A stretch of DNA of 64,000 nucleotides from Undibacter mobilis (lineage in GTDB: Bacteria > Pseudomonadota > Alphaproteobacteria > Rhizobiales > Xanthobacteraceae): assembly GCF_003367195.1 (NCBI RefSeq), contig NZ_QRGO01000002.1, forward strand, positions 186,001-250,000, given 5' to 3'. Below, in pieces: positions 25,555 to 35,360 of the stretch. Position numbers and translations under genes: made by a program. The notes beneath the pieces are model-generated. The model saw only the letters and a list, made by a program, of their open reading frames with translations, did not search any database and was not told the origin of the DNA. Every line of letters begins with the position of its first letter. The stretch's first letter is position 1.

Positions 25555-26202
25555 GTGAAGCTCTACAGCTATTTCCGCTCGTCCGCCGCCTATCGCGTCC
25601 GCATCGCCCTCAATCTCAAGGGCCTGCCCTACGAGATGGAGTCGATCCATCTCACCAAGGATGGCGGGCGACAATTCTCCGACACCTTCCGCGCCATCAA
25701 TCCGCAGATGCGCGTGCCGGCGCTCGAATTGTCCGGCGGCGAAGTGCTCACGCAGTCGCTGGCCATCATCGACTATCTCGACGAGGTCTTTCCCGATCCG
25801 CCGTTCCTGCCGGCCGAGGCCCTCGACCGCGCCCGCGTGCGCTCGGCGGCGCAGATCGTCGCCTGCGATATTCATCCGCTCAATAATCTTTGCGTGCTGC
25901 GCTACCTGAAGCGCAATCTCGATCAAGAGCAGGCCGCGATCGACACCTGGTATCATCACTGGGTGATCGAAGGCTTCAACGCGATCGAGAAGATGATTGA
26001 GCAAGTGAATGTATCTGGCCCCTATTGCTTCGGCTCCCATGTAACGCTGGCCGATATTTGCCTGGTGCCGCAGGTATTCAATGCGCGGCGGCTCAAAGTG
26101 CCCCTCGATGCCTTTCCGAAGATCGTCGCGGTCGAAGCCGCCTGCCTGAAACTGCCGGCCTTCGACAAGGCGCGGCCCGAGAACCAGCCGGACGCCGAGT
26201 AG
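25555..26202 (+). CDS. maiA: Zeta-class glutathione transferase / maleylacetoacetate isomerase
   Basis: A 215-residue GST of the zeta class. The N-terminal signature is SSAAYRVRIAL at 9-19, compared with SSCSWRVRIAL in typical zeta enzymes, so the class cysteine is replaced by alanine here. LTQSLAIIDYL (about 64-74) is the glutathione-binding element. MaiA isomerises maleylacetoacetate in tyrosine and homogentisate breakdown; no hmgA or fahA is in the window. Start GTG at 25555. It probably shares a transcript with the MarR gene. The name fits the fold; the exact reaction should be treated as probable only. Confidence 0.85.
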   Translation: MKLYSYFRSSAAYRVRIALNLKGLPYEMESIHLTKDGGRQFSDTFRAINPQMRVPALELSGGEVLTQSLAIIDYLDEVFPDPPFLPAEALDRARVRSAAQIVACDIHPLNNLCVLRYLKRNLDQEQAAIDTWYHHWVIEGFNAIEKMIEQVNVSGPYCFGSHVTLADICLVPQVFNARRLKVPLDAFPKIVAVEAACLKLPAFDKARPENQPDAE

Positions 26203-26243
26203 TAGCGGACGCACCTTCCCCATCAAACCAGAAAGTCCGGCCG

Positions 26244-27125
26244 GTGAGTGGCTCTCATATCGCCCGCGTCGTGTTGTGGATGGCCGGCGCCTTGCTGTCG
26301 TTTTCGGCGATGGCGGTGTCGATCCGCGAATTGTCGCGCGTCGGCCTGAGCATTTTCGAAATCTTCACCATCCGCAGCGCCACGGCTCTGGCTATTCTGG
26401 GTTTTCTGCTGCTGGTGCGGCCTGACCTGCGTGTTCAGGTGCGGCCACATCGCTTGGGCTTCAATGTGGTGCGCAACACCATCCATTACGGGGCGCAGTT
26501 CGCATGGGCGTATGGCGTGACCATGCTGCCGCTTGCTTTGGTGTTTGCGCTCGAATTTACGACCCCGGCCTGGACCGCCCTGCTCGCCACCTGGTTTCTC
26601 GGCGAGAGACTGACGCCGGGCCGCATCGGCGTCGTGATATTAGGGCTGATCGGCATCCTGGTGATCTTGCGGCCCGGCATTGCCAGCTTCAATCCGGCTG
26701 CCGGCTTCGTCCTCCTGGCGGCGATCGGCTTCGCGCTGATGATGATCATGACCAAGTCGCTCACCGGCACGCAATCGACGTTCAGCATCATTTTCTGGAT
26801 GGCCCTGATCCAGCTTCCACTATCCCTCATCGGCAGCAACCCGGCGGTGTTTCTGGACGCCGGTCTTTACGATCTGCGCCACATTTTGCCCGCAATCGGC
26901 GTCGGCCTGTCGGGCTTGACCTCCCATTACTGTTTGAGCAATGCATTCCGCGCTGGCGACGCCACGCTCGTGGTGCCGATGGACTTTATGCGCATTCCGA
27001 TCATCGCCGTCGTGGGATGGGCTTTCTATGGCGAAGTGCTCGATATCTGGGTGCTGGTGGGCGCGCTAATCATCATTGCCGGGGTGCTCTGGAACCTCCG
27101 TTCCGAACGCGCGCCGGCGACATGA
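26244..27125 (+). CDS. EamA/DMT-family transporter
   Basis: A 293-residue, ten-helix drug/metabolite transporter made of two EamA repeats. Helices run regularly from about residue 6 to 285; the first repeat ends near the PGRIGVVILGLIGILVILRPG segment, a family hallmark, and the second repeat ends in the WVLVGALIIIAGVLW segment. Start GTG 26244 is chosen because the open frame continues upstream into the GST gene in another frame; an ATG at 26280 is an alternative. Substrate unknown; such proteins often export amino acids or metabolites. Confidence 0.92.
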   Translation: MSGSHIARVVLWMAGALLSFSAMAVSIRELSRVGLSIFEIFTIRSATALAILGFLLLVRPDLRVQVRPHRLGFNVVRNTIHYGAQFAWAYGVTMLPLALVFALEFTTPAWTALLATWFLGERLTPGRIGVVILGLIGILVILRPGIASFNPAAGFVLLAAIGFALMMIMTKSLTGTQSTFSIIFWMALIQLPLSLIGSNPAVFLDAGLYDLRHILPAIGVGLSGLTSHYCLSNAFRAGDATLVVPMDFMRIPIIAVVGWAFYGEVLDIWVLVGALIIIAGVLWNLRSERAPAT

Positions 27126-27199
27126 GGCCGCGCCGGGCCCCTGTTCTCGGCCAACGGGTGTCCTCGCTTGGCCACGATTCTCCTATTAGAGTTCGCTGC

Positions 27200-28240
27200 A
27201 TGAACGCTTTCACTCGTCCCGCCCTCGCAGCCATCGCCGCCCTCGCCGTGGTATCCGGCGCACAGGCGCAATCGGCCAACCCGACCTGCCAGCGGCTCGA
27301 GGCGCAATTGGCCTCGCTGGATCGCGGCAACGCCGATCCGGCGCGCGCCGATCGCATCCGGCGGGCCGAGGACGCGGTCAACCGCCAACAATACGAGGTC
27401 GACCGTCTGGTGTCGCAGAGCCGCCAGAACGGGTGCGAAAGCTCGGGGTTTTTCTCTATCTTCTCCAACCCACCGCCACAGTGCGGCGGCATCACCCGCC
27501 AGGTCGGCCAGCAGCGCTCGACGCTGGAGCGGCTGCAGGTGGAGCTCGAACAGTTGACCGGCGGCAATACCGAACGCATGGCGCAGCGGCAGTCGCTGCT
27601 GATCGCGCTGGGCGACAATAATTGCGGCGCGCAATATCGCTCGGCGGCGGCTCAAGGCCAGCAAGGCGGTTTCTTCGACCGGCTGTTCGGCGGCAACACC
27701 AACAGCGGCATCTACTCGACGCCGCAAGGTCAGATGGGCGGCACCTACCGCACGATCTGCGTGCGAAGCTGCGACGGCTATTATTTCCCGATTTCCTACG
27801 CGACCTCGCCGGACCGCTTCAACGAGGATGCGCAGACCTGCCAGCGCTCATGTCCGGCGGCGCAGGTGCAGCTTTACGTCTATCACAACCCCGGCGAAGA
27901 GGTGAACCAGGCGGTCTCGCTCGACGGCCAGCCCTACACATCGCTGCCGAACGCGTTTGCCTATCGGAAAGCACTCGACAAATCCTGCGGCTGCCGCCGT
28001 CCCGGCGAAAGCTGGGCCGAGGCGATGAAGGTGATTGGCGGTGACCAGACCTTGGCACCGGGCGATGTCGTCGTTACCGAGGAAAGCGCCAAGCGCCTGT
28101 CGCAGCCACGCGGCGCCGACGGCAAACCGATCCGCCCGCAGGCCCCGGCCGCCGCTCAGCAGCCGCAATCGGCGGCGCAGCCGTCCACTAACGACGTGCG
28201 TTCGGTGGGCCCGACCTTCGTGCCGCAACGGCAGCAGTAG
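27200..28240 (+). CDS. DUF2865 domain secreted protein
   Basis: A 346-residue exported protein. Signal peptide 1-24 ends at GAQAQ. Residues 25-150 are helical and probably coiled (RLEAQLASLDRG, QQRSTLERLQVELEQL), then a conserved cysteine-rich middle (ICVRSCDGYYFPISYATSP, CQRSCPAAQV, SCGCRRPGESWAEA) that is typical of DUF2865 in Rhizobiales, and a Pro/Gln/Ala-rich disordered tail from about 300. The CDGYYFPIS element resembles SPOR-like or envelope modules only in its setting. Function unknown. It follows the EamA gene by 74 bases. Confidence 0.85.
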   Translation: MNAFTRPALAAIAALAVVSGAQAQSANPTCQRLEAQLASLDRGNADPARADRIRRAEDAVNRQQYEVDRLVSQSRQNGCESSGFFSIFSNPPPQCGGITRQVGQQRSTLERLQVELEQLTGGNTERMAQRQSLLIALGDNNCGAQYRSAAAQGQQGGFFDRLFGGNTNSGIYSTPQGQMGGTYRTICVRSCDGYYFPISYATSPDRFNEDAQTCQRSCPAAQVQLYVYHNPGEEVNQAVSLDGQPYTSLPNAFAYRKALDKSCGCRRPGESWAEAMKVIGGDQTLAPGDVVVTEESAKRLSQPRGADGKPIRPQAPAAAQQPQSAAQPSTNDVRSVGPTFVPQRQQ

Positions 28241-28255
28241 AAGGGCCGCCCGCCC

Positions 28256-28319
28256 GTTCGTCCCCGCAAAAGCGGGGACCCAGAAGAAGAACTGGATTCC
28301 CGCTTTCGCAGGAATGAAC
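28256..28319. repeat. Dispersed palindromic repeat (GTCCCCGC-AAAA-GCGGGGAC type)
   Basis: GTCCCCGC (28260-28267), AAAA, GCGGGGAC (28272-28279) is a perfect 8-base-pair hairpin. It is followed by CTGGATTCCCGCTTTCGCAGGAATGA, the reverse-complement-like partner of the same unit. This pattern is one of the commonest dispersed intergenic repeats in Rhizobiales-type genomes. It sits between the convergent DUF2865 and nadE genes and may serve as a transcription barrier. Confidence 0.65.
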
Positions 28320-28349
28320 GGAGAATGGCGCCTCGCTTGAGATCAAAAC

Positions 28350-30107
28350 CTAAAAATCGAAAGCTTCCGACTTCGCCGGCTGGCCGGTGATCAGCGAAGC
28401 ATCCGCTTTCGGTAGCGGCTCGCCGGTATCGCGGAAGCGGTTGGTGATCGGATAGCGCCGGTCGCGGCCGAAATTCTTCCGAGTCACCTTCACGCCGGGC
28501 GCCGCCTGCCGGCGTTTGTATTCCGCGATGTGCAAGAGGCGCTCGACGCGCAGCACCGTGTCGCGGGCAAAACCGGCGGCGATGATTCTGGACACCGGCT
28601 CCTCGCGCTCGACCAGAGCCTCCAGGATCGGATCGAGCACGCTGTATGGCGGCAGTGAATCCTCGTCCTTCTGGTTCTCACGCAATTCCGCGGTCGGCGG
28701 CCGCACGATGATCGCATCGGGAATGACGACGCCGTCGGGGCCTAGCGCGAAAGACGGCTTCCACTGATTGCGCAGGCGCGACAGACGGAACACCTGCGTC
28801 TTGTAGAGATCCTTGATCGGGTTGAAGCCACCGTTCATGTCGCCGTAGAGCGTGGCATAGCCGACCGACATTTCCGACTTGTTGCCGGTGGTCACGACCA
28901 TCAGGTTGAACTTGTTGGAGATGGCCATGAGGATGGTGCCACGCGCGCGCGACTGCAAATTCTCTTCGGTCACGTCGCGCTGCGTTTCGGCAAAGGCCGT
29001 GGCCAGTGCCTTCTCCAGACCTTCGACCGCCGGTCCGATCGGCAGGATTTCGGAAGGGACACGAAGCGCCTTGGCGCAGGCCGCCGCATCGTCGAGCGAT
29101 TCCTGAGCCGTGTATTTGTACGGCAGCATCACGCAGCGCACGCGTTCCGCGCCCAGCGCATCGACCGCCATGGCCGCGACCAGCGCGGAGTCGATGCCGC
29201 CCGACAGTCCGATGACAACGCCCGGGAAACCGTTTTTGTTGACGTAGTCGCGCAGGCCCAGCACGCAGGCCGCATAGTCGGCGTGGTCGTCTTCGAGCGC
29301 GGCGACGAAAGGCCCCTTCTCGCAGACCCAGCCATCGTCCCCGCGCAGCCATTGCGTGGTGACGACGGATTCTTCGAACGCCGCGAGCTGGAATGCCAGC
29401 GAACGATCGGCATTAAGCGCGAACGAGGCGCCGTCGAAAATCAGTTCGTCCTGCCCGCCGACCTGGTTGACGTAAAGCAGCGGCAGGTTCTGTTCCGTAA
29501 CGCGGGCCACCGCGATGTTGAGGCGCACCTCGTCCTTGGCACGGTCATAAGGCGAACCGTTGGGCACCAACAGGATTTCGGCGCCGGTCTCGGCGAGGCA
29601 CTCGACGACGTCTTCGTAATCACCGGACTCGGTCCAGATGTCCTCGCACACCGGAATGCCGAGACGAACGCCGCGGAAGTTCACCGGCCCGGGCAACGGC
29701 CCCGGCGCGAAGACGCGCGCCTCGTCGAAGACGCCGTAGTTCGGCAGGTTGACCTTGAAACGCAACGCCGTGATGCGGCCGCCCTCGAGCAACGCCACCG
29801 CATTATAAAGCTTGCCCGCCTCGACCCATGGCGTCCCGACAACCAGCGCCGGACCGCCGGCAGCGGTCTCGCGCGCCAGCTTCTCGATCTCGGCCCGGCA
29901 CGCTGCCTGAAACGCCGGCTTGAGCACCAGGTCCTCCGGCGGATAGCCGGAGATGAACAGTTCGGGGAAGACGACGACATCGGCACCCTGCCCGGCCGCC
30001 TCGTCGCGGGCGCGGCGCACCTTGGCGCCGTTGCCGGCGATGTCGCCGACAATCGGGTTAAGCTGCGCGCAAGCGATCGCCAGTCGGTCGGCGGGGCGGG
30101 TGTTCAT
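28350..30107 (-). CDS. nadE: NAD+ synthase, glutamine-hydrolysing
   Basis: A 585-residue fusion of an N-terminal nitrilase-fold glutaminase (1-270) and a C-terminal ammonia-dependent NAD synthetase (280-585). The glutaminase triad can be seen as Glu in FPELFISGYPPEDLV, Lys in FKVNLPNYGVF and Cys in GIPVCEDIW. The synthetase PP-loop is LSGGIDSALVAAM. It amidates deamido-NAD with glutamine nitrogen and ATP, the last step of NAD synthesis. It is in the minus-strand series rpiA, DUF2059, gor, aroG, nadE, 85 bases after aroG. Confidence 0.96.
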   Translation of the reverse strand: MNTRPADRLAIACAQLNPIVGDIAGNGAKVRRARDEAAGQGADVVVFPELFISGYPPEDLVLKPAFQAACRAEIEKLARETAAGGPALVVGTPWVEAGKLYNAVALLEGGRITALRFKVNLPNYGVFDEARVFAPGPLPGPVNFRGVRLGIPVCEDIWTESGDYEDVVECLAETGAEILLVPNGSPYDRAKDEVRLNIAVARVTEQNLPLLYVNQVGGQDELIFDGASFALNADRSLAFQLAAFEESVVTTQWLRGDDGWVCEKGPFVAALEDDHADYAACVLGLRDYVNKNGFPGVVIGLSGGIDSALVAAMAVDALGAERVRCVMLPYKYTAQESLDDAAACAKALRVPSEILPIGPAVEGLEKALATAFAETQRDVTEENLQSRARGTILMAISNKFNLMVVTTGNKSEMSVGYATLYGDMNGGFNPIKDLYKTQVFRLSRLRNQWKPSFALGPDGVVIPDAIIVRPPTAELRENQKDEDSLPPYSVLDPILEALVEREEPVSRIIAAGFARDTVLRVERLLHIAEYKRRQAAPGVKVTRKNFGRDRRYPITNRFRDTGEPLPKADASLITGQPAKSEAFDF

Positions 30108-30184
30108 ACGAAATCTCTATCGCCTCGTCGTCCCGGGCGGCAATGGCCGGTCCCCGCAGGTCAGGCCTGCAATGCCCTTCTGCG

Positions 30185-30205
30185 GGCCGGCCTTAAAGGC
30201 CGGCC
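30185..30205. terminator. Hairpin at the 3' end of the DAHP synthase gene
   Basis: GGCCGGCC (30185-30192), loop TTAAA, GGCCGGCC (30198-30205). The stop codon of the minus-strand DAHP synthase gene is in the loop. There is no T run, so it may be an mRNA 3'-end stabiliser or pause site rather than a complete intrinsic terminator. Confidence 0.4.
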
Positions 30206-31575
30206 ACCGCCGGCAACGGATGCGCCGAACGCTCCTTGCGCAGCCGGTCGGCCAGCAGGAAGGAGAGATCGATCGCCTGCTCGGCATTGAGCCGCGGATC
30301 GCAGACCGTGTGGTAGCGGTCGTTGAGATCGTTGTCGGAAATCGCGCGCGCGCCGCCGGTGCATTCGGTGACATTCTGCCCGGTCATTTCCAGATGCACG
30401 CCGCCGGCATGGGTGCCTTCGGCAGCATGAACGTCGAAGAACGAGCGCACCTCTTTGAGGATCAGATCGAACGGCCGGGTCTTGTAGCCCGACGCCGAGG
30501 TGATGGTGTTGCCGTGCATCGGATCGCACGACCAGATGACGCTGCGACCCTCGCGCTTCACCGCGCGGACCAGCGCCGGCAAATGCTCGCCGACCTTCTC
30601 GGCGCCGAAGCGGCCGATCAGCGTCAGGCGGCCCGGCTCGTTGTCCGGATTGAGAATGTCGATGAGGCGCAGAAGATCTTCCGCCTTCAGCGACGGGCCG
30701 CACTTGAGACCGAGCGGATTCTTGATGCCGCGCGCATATTCGATGTGCGCGTGATCGGGCTGGCGCGTGCGGTCGCCGATCCAGATCATGTGGCCGGAGG
30801 TCGCGTACCAGTCGCCCGTGGTCGAGTCGATGCGGGTCAGCGCCTGCTCGTAGCCGAGCAGCAGCGCCTCATGGCTGGTGTAGAAATCGGTGGTGCCGAG
30901 TGTGCTGTCGACCGCGAAGGTCAGGCCGCAGGCGCGCATGAAATCGAGCGCGCCGGAGACGCGATCGGCAAGATCGGCGTAAGCCTTCGACTGCGGGCTG
31001 TCGGACACCGACTGGATCATCCAGCGATGCACGTTCTCGACCGAAGCGTAACCGCCCTTGGCAAAAGCGCGCAGCAGGTTCAGCGTCGCGGCCGACTGCC
31101 GATAGGCGTCCATCTGCCGGCGCGGATCGGGCATGCGCGCTTCCGGCGTGAAGGCGATGTCGTTGATGATGTCGCCGCGATAGCTTGGCAGCTCGATGCC
31201 GTCTTTCTTCTCGGTCGGCGACGAACGCGGCTTGGCGAACTGGCCGGCAATACGGCCGACCTTCACCACCGGCGACGCACCGGCATAGGTCAGCACGATC
31301 GCCATCTGCAGGAAGACGCGGAAGAAATCGCGGATGTTGTTGGCGCCGTGCTCAGCAAAGCTCTCGGCACAGTCGCCGCCCTGGAGCAGGAAAGCCTCAC
31401 CCGCGGCGACGCGCGCCAGCGACTTCTTCAGGTTGCGGGCCTCGCCGGCAAACACCAGCGGCGGGAAGGTCGCCAGTTGCTTCTCGGTATCGGCCAACAG
31501 CTGCTGGTCCGGGTAATCCGGCACCTGCATGATGGGCTTGTTGCGCCAGCTATCGGGCGCCCAACGTTCGGGCAT
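30193..31575 (-). CDS. aroG: 3-deoxy-7-phosphoheptulonate synthase, class II (plant type)
   Basis: A 460-residue class II DAHP synthase. It condenses phosphoenolpyruvate and erythrose 4-phosphate, the first step of the shikimate pathway. Characteristic segments: [10 protein letters not shown] with the metal-binding cysteine near 67, [11 protein letters not shown] near 105, and SCDPMHGNT near 365. The N-terminus [15 protein letters not shown] is standard for the class. ATG 31575. The class II enzyme is the usual one in Rhizobiales. It is spaced 93 bases from gor upstream and 85 from nadE downstream, so co-transcription is possible but not certain. Confidence 0.95.
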   Translation of the reverse strand: MPERWAPDSWRNKPIMQVPDYPDQQLLADTEKQLATFPPLVFAGEARNLKKSLARVAAGEAFLLQGGDCAESFAEHGANNIRDFFRVFLQMAIVLTYAGASPVVKVGRIAGQFAKPRSSPTEKKDGIELPSYRGDIINDIAFTPEARMPDPRRQMDAYRQSAATLNLLRAFAKGGYASVENVHRWMIQSVSDSPQSKAYADLADRVSGALDFMRACGLTFAVDSTLGTTDFYTSHEALLLGYEQALTRIDSTTGDWYATSGHMIWIGDRTRQPDHAHIEYARGIKNPLGLKCGPSLKAEDLLRLIDILNPDNEPGRLTLIGRFGAEKVGEHLPALVRAVKREGRSVIWSCDPMHGNTITSASGYKTRPFDLILKEVRSFFDVHAAEGTHAGGVHLEMTGQNVTECTGGARAISDNDLNDRYHTVCDPRLNAEQAIDLSFLLADRLRKERSAHPLPAVAGL

Positions 31576-31668
31576 CGCACTTACTCCAGCAATTTTGCGG
31601 GGTTATACACAAATTAGGTCACGCAGCGCCAGCCAATAGAGCGGGCAGCGTTAACCTTGGCCGGCGCC

Positions 31669-33078
31669 CTATTCCGCGGCCTTGCCAGCGGTTTCGCGGC
31701 TGTAGGAGGCCGCCTTGTCCCGCATCGTCACCAGTTCCTCGGCCATGGTCGGGTGGACCGCCATGGTGGCGTCGAAATCGGCCTTGGTCGCCCCCATTTT
31801 CACGGCGATGCCGATCAACTGGATCAGTTCGGCAGCGTCCGGGCCGGCGATATGGCAACCGACCACCCGGCCGGTCACACCGTCGACCAGCAACTTCATG
31901 AAGACCCGGGTCGCACGGCCGGACAGGGTCGCCTTCATGGGCCGGAAGGAGGTCTTGTAGACGTCGACCTTGTCGAGCGTCTCGCGCGCCTGCGCCTCGG
32001 TGAGGCCGATGACGCCGAGTTCCGGCTCCGAGAAGACTGCCGTCGGGACGTCGGCGTGATCGACCCGCGTCGGCTTGCCGCCGAAGACCGTGTCGGCGAA
32101 GGCATGGCCTTCGCGGATCGCCACCGGCGTGAGATTGACGCGGTTGGTGACATCGCCGACGGCATAGACATTGGGAACCGCCGTGCGTGAGTATTCGTCG
32201 ACCTCGATGCCGCCGTGTTCGTGGCAGCGTATGCCGAGGTTTTCCATGCCGATGCCCATGCAGTTCGGCCGGCGGCCGATGGCGAACAGCACCTTGTCGC
32301 AGGCGATCTTCCGATCGTCGGAAAGATGGGTAACGTATTCGTCACCCGTTTTGTCGATCGCGGTCACCGTGTGACCGCACAGCACCTTGATGCCGCGCTC
32401 CTGCATCTCGTTGCGCAGATGTTCGCGAACATCGTCATCGAAGCCGCGCAGGATATTCTCGCCGCGATAGACCAACGTCACTTCGCTGCCCATGCCGGCG
32501 AAGATGCAGGCGAACTCGACCGCGATGTAGCCACCGCCCTGCACCACGATGCGCTTCGGCAGTTCGGGAAGATGCAGCGCCTCGTTCGACGAGATGGCGT
32601 GCTCAAGGCCGGGAATGTGGGGGCCCATATGCGGCCAGCCGCCAGTGGCAATCAGGATGTTATCGGCGGTGACCTTGTCGCCATTGGCCAGACGAATGGT
32701 GTGGGCATCCTCGATCACCGCGCGGCTGCGCACGATCTTGACCTTCCACCGCTCGAGCGTAGCGACATAGGCCGCCTCGAGGCGGTCGATTTCACGGTCC
32801 TTGTTGGCGATCAAGGTCGACCAGGAAAAACTGGCCTCCGACACAGTCCAGCCGAAACCGGCGGCATCCTCGAAATCGTGGGAAAAACGCGAGGCGTAAA
32901 CCAGAAGCTTCTTTGGTACGCAGCCGCGAATGACGCAGGTGCCGCCGACGCGGAATTCTTCCGCGATCATCACCCGCGCGCCGTAGCTGGCAGCAATGCG
33001 CGCGGCGCGCACGCCACCGGAGCCCGCGCCGATAACGAACAGATCGACGTCGTAGGGAGACTTTGAAGAAGGTGCCAT
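31669..33078 (-). CDS. gor: Glutathione-disulfide reductase
   Basis: A 469-residue flavoprotein of the pyridine nucleotide-disulfide oxidoreductase family. FAD-binding GAGSGGVRAAR is at 17-27; the redox disulfide is C48-X4-C53 in GTCVIRGCVPKK; the C-terminal active-site HPTMAEE supplies the His-Glu pair from the partner subunit. It reduces oxidised glutathione with NADPH in the cytoplasm. ATG 33078 is chosen; ATG 33102 would add eight residues (MGGGAQAA). A small hairpin GCGCAT-CAG-ATGCGC lies just upstream. Two glutathione transferase genes elsewhere in the window depend on this cofactor, but they are not linked. Confidence 0.95.
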   Translation of the reverse strand: MAPSSKSPYDVDLFVIGAGSGGVRAARIAASYGARVMIAEEFRVGGTCVIRGCVPKKLLVYASRFSHDFEDAAGFGWTVSEASFSWSTLIANKDREIDRLEAAYVATLERWKVKIVRSRAVIEDAHTIRLANGDKVTADNILIATGGWPHMGPHIPGLEHAISSNEALHLPELPKRIVVQGGGYIAVEFACIFAGMGSEVTLVYRGENILRGFDDDVREHLRNEMQERGIKVLCGHTVTAIDKTGDEYVTHLSDDRKIACDKVLFAIGRRPNCMGIGMENLGIRCHEHGGIEVDEYSRTAVPNVYAVGDVTNRVNLTPVAIREGHAFADTVFGGKPTRVDHADVPTAVFSEPELGVIGLTEAQARETLDKVDVYKTSFRPMKATLSGRATRVFMKLLVDGVTGRVVGCHIAGPDAAELIQLIGIAVKMGATKADFDATMAVHPTMAEELVTMRDKAASYSRETAGKAAE

Positions 33079-33135
33079 GGCCGCCTGAGCTCCGCCGCCC
33101 ATCGGCGCATCAGATGCGCTGGCGGGTGAAGCTCA

Positions 33136-33660
33136 TTAAAGCTTGTGGCCCTTCTTCTTCAAGCCCTCGCGCATCTTGCCGATGACCTCGTCCGAGAGGG
33201 AATTGGCCCATTCCTGAGCGAATTTCAGGCTCTCATCGATGATCTTGGGCTGCGCGACCAGAAATTTCTTGCCGGCCGGAGAGGTATAGAAAGCAAGAAT
33301 ATCCTTCAGCTCCTGTTCGGAGAGGTTCGCGGCGTAGATTTCCGTGACCTTGTTATGCACTTCCGACACGCGCGACTCATAGTCCTTGCGGATTTGTGCC
33401 GCGACCTCGTTGATGTCGTTCGTGATCATCGGATTCTGCTGCACGAAGAATTGTCGCGACTGCTCGACGACGCCGGGCACGATCGGAGCGAACAGTTCGA
33501 GCCCGCCGGTGATCTTCACGATTTCGCCGGCCATCTTCAGCGCCGCCGGGCTCGGCTGTTGCGCCAAAGCAGGGCCGGACAACAGCAGCGATACCGCCAG
33601 CATCGCCGAGCGAAGGCCGCGTGAAGAGGCGCCGCGCAAGAAACTCGCCGGGAAATTCAT
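33136..33660 (-). CDS. DUF2059 periplasmic protein
   Basis: A 174-residue exported protein. The signal peptide has an Arg-rich N-region (MNFPASFLRGASSRGLR), a hydrophobic core and a cut after ALAQ near residue 34. The mature part is nearly all helical; the C-terminal half holds the DUF2059 core LSEQELKDILAFYTSPAGKKF, found in many alphaproteobacterial periplasmic proteins of unknown role. ATG 33660 has GGAGTTGAAGG in front; the TTG at 33669 is less likely. It lies 15 bases after rpiA and is therefore probably co-transcribed with it. Confidence 0.9.
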   Translation of the reverse strand: MNFPASFLRGASSRGLRSAMLAVSLLLSGPALAQQPSPAALKMAGEIVKITGGLELFAPIVPGVVEQSRQFFVQQNPMITNDINEVAAQIRKDYESRVSEVHNKVTEIYAANLSEQELKDILAFYTSPAGKKFLVAQPKIIDESLKFAQEWANSLSDEVIGKMREGLKKKGHKL

Positions 33661-33675
33661 TGCCTTCAACTCCAG

Positions 33676-34383
33676 TTAGCTTGAGACAGGGCGCTCGACG
33701 GTTTTGATACCGTCCGGTCCGCCAATAATTACAACCGACGCGAGATCGACAAACAAACCGTGCTCCATCACGCCGGGCACCGCCGCCAACGCGCGAGCCA
33801 GCGCCTTCGGGTCGTCGATCCGGCCGAGGGCGGCATCGACGATCCAGTGGCCGCCATCCGTGACGAAAGGATGGCCGTCTTTCGTCTGCCGCAACTTCAG
33901 CGGTCCACCGCTTTGCACGGTGCCAATGGCTTTTTCAATGGCCCGCAACGTCGCGCCGTAGCCAAACGGCGTGACTTCTACAGGCAAAGCGAACCTTCCG
34001 AGCGTCTCAACCCATTTTGTGGCATCGACGATTACCACCATCCTCGACGAGGCCGAGGCGACGATTTTTTCGCGCAGCAGTGCCCCGCCGCCGCCCTTGA
34101 TCATGCTGAAATCGGGCGCGACCTCGTCGGCGCCATCGATCGTCAGGTCGAGCTCGGGTGTCTCATCGAGCGTCGTCAGCGGAATGCCGCAGGCCTTGGC
34201 CTGCGCAAAAGTGGCTTCCGAGGTCGGCACGCCAACCACCTTGAGACCGGCGCGAACGCGCTCGCCGAGCAGATCGACGAAATGCTTGGCGGTCGAGCCG
34301 GTGCCGAGGCCGAGGCGCATCCCCGGTTGCACATATTCAACCGCGCGCGCGGCAGCAGCTCGTTTTTGAGCGTCGGCGTCCAT
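33676..34383 (-). CDS. rpiA: Ribose-5-phosphate isomerase A
   Basis: A 235-residue RpiA that interconverts ribose 5-phosphate and ribulose 5-phosphate in the pentose phosphate pathway. Family elements: [15 protein letters not shown] near 25-39 (phosphate-binding loop), [12 protein letters not shown] near 83-94 with catalytic Asp and Glu, and the [13 protein letters not shown] loop near 97-109. Length and start are normal. It is divergent from gph; these two together suit carbon recycling, since phosphoglycolate phosphatase is also a sugar-phosphate housekeeping enzyme. Confidence 0.97.
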   Translation of the reverse strand: MDADAQKRAAAARAVEYVQPGMRLGLGTGSTAKHFVDLLGERVRAGLKVVGVPTSEATFAQAKACGIPLTTLDETPELDLTIDGADEVAPDFSMIKGGGGALLREKIVASASSRMVVIVDATKWVETLGRFALPVEVTPFGYGATLRAIEKAIGTVQSGGPLKLRQTKDGHPFVTDGGHWIVDAALGRIDDPKALARALAAVPGVMEHGLFVDLASVVIIGGPDGIKTVERPVSS

Positions 34384-34552
34384 TCAGGCGCTTCTCATTG
34401 GTCTCGGTTGATGCCGCAATGAAGCCGGCGGCGCTTGGCGGAGTCCGGCGGTTTCTAGCGCCTAACGGCGGGGCTGGATAGCCGAAAATGCCGATATCAC
34501 AAGCGGATTTCGGCCTTGCATCGCGCCGCCCCGGCGGCTAGCGACATGCTCC

Positions 34553-35227
34553 ATGCAGCTCCCGACCATCGTTTTCGACCTCGACGGTACCCTCGTCGAA
34601 ACCGCGCCCGACCTCGTCGATACGCTCAATGTCGTGTTCGAACGCGAAGGCATCCCGCCGGTACCGTTCGATGAAGCACGAACTTTCGTCGGCCATGGCG
34701 CCCGCGCCATGATCACGCGCGGACTGGATGCGGAGGGTCGCACGGTCACGCCGCAGATCCTCGACAAACTGTTCAACGACTTCGTCGACTATTACACCGC
34801 GCACGTGGCCGACCGCTCCTATCCCTTTCCCGGGGTCATCGAAGCGCTCGACGCTTTGAGCGAACGTGGCTATCGCCTCGCAGTCTGCACCAACAAGTTC
34901 GAAAAGCAGTCGCTGTTGTTGCTGGACGCCCTCAAGATGACGAGCCGTTTCGCCGCAATTGTCGGCCAGGACACCTTCAAGATTGCCAAGCCCGATCCGG
35001 AAGTGTTGCGGCGCACGATCCTCACCGCGGGGGGCGACCCGGCGCACGCCGTTATGATCGGCGACTCCGAGACCGATATCCTCACCGCCCGCGCCGCCGC
35101 GCTCCCCGTGGTCGCCGTCGATTTCGGTTACAGCGAGCGGCCGGTGTCCGAGTATAGTCCGGACCGCCTGATCAGCCATTTTGCGCAGTTATCGGAAGCA
35201 ATTGCGGGCCTCTCGCCCAGCAAATAA
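34553..35227 (+). CDS. gph: Phosphoglycolate phosphatase (HAD family)
   Basis: A 224-residue HAD-superfamily phosphatase. Motif I is FDLDGTLVET with nucleophile Asp9 and acid Asp11; motif II is CTNKFEKQ near 117-124; motif III Lys is in KPDPEVLRRTI, and motif IV is MIGDSETDILTARAA. The cap domain type and length match Gph, which removes 2-phosphoglycolate formed in DNA repair or by Rubisco oxygenation. A close alternative is another HAD phosphatase with a wider substrate range. It is transcribed away from rpiA with 169 bases between. Confidence 0.92.
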   Translation: MQLPTIVFDLDGTLVETAPDLVDTLNVVFEREGIPPVPFDEARTFVGHGARAMITRGLDAEGRTVTPQILDKLFNDFVDYYTAHVADRSYPFPGVIEALDALSERGYRLAVCTNKFEKQSLLLLDALKMTSRFAAIVGQDTFKIAKPDPEVLRRTILTAGGDPAHAVMIGDSETDILTARAAALPVVAVDFGYSERPVSEYSPDRLISHFAQLSEAIAGLSPSK

Positions 35228-35360
35228 GGCAAAGTTCGCCACGGTTATGGTTAATGCGGTAAGGTTAATAGAACGCGACTTGTTGCCACGTCTTAATCTG
35301 GCACTTAATCTCGTTAATGGAGAGCGGGGGATTTCGCTCAGGTGGACCGGGATTAAACCA

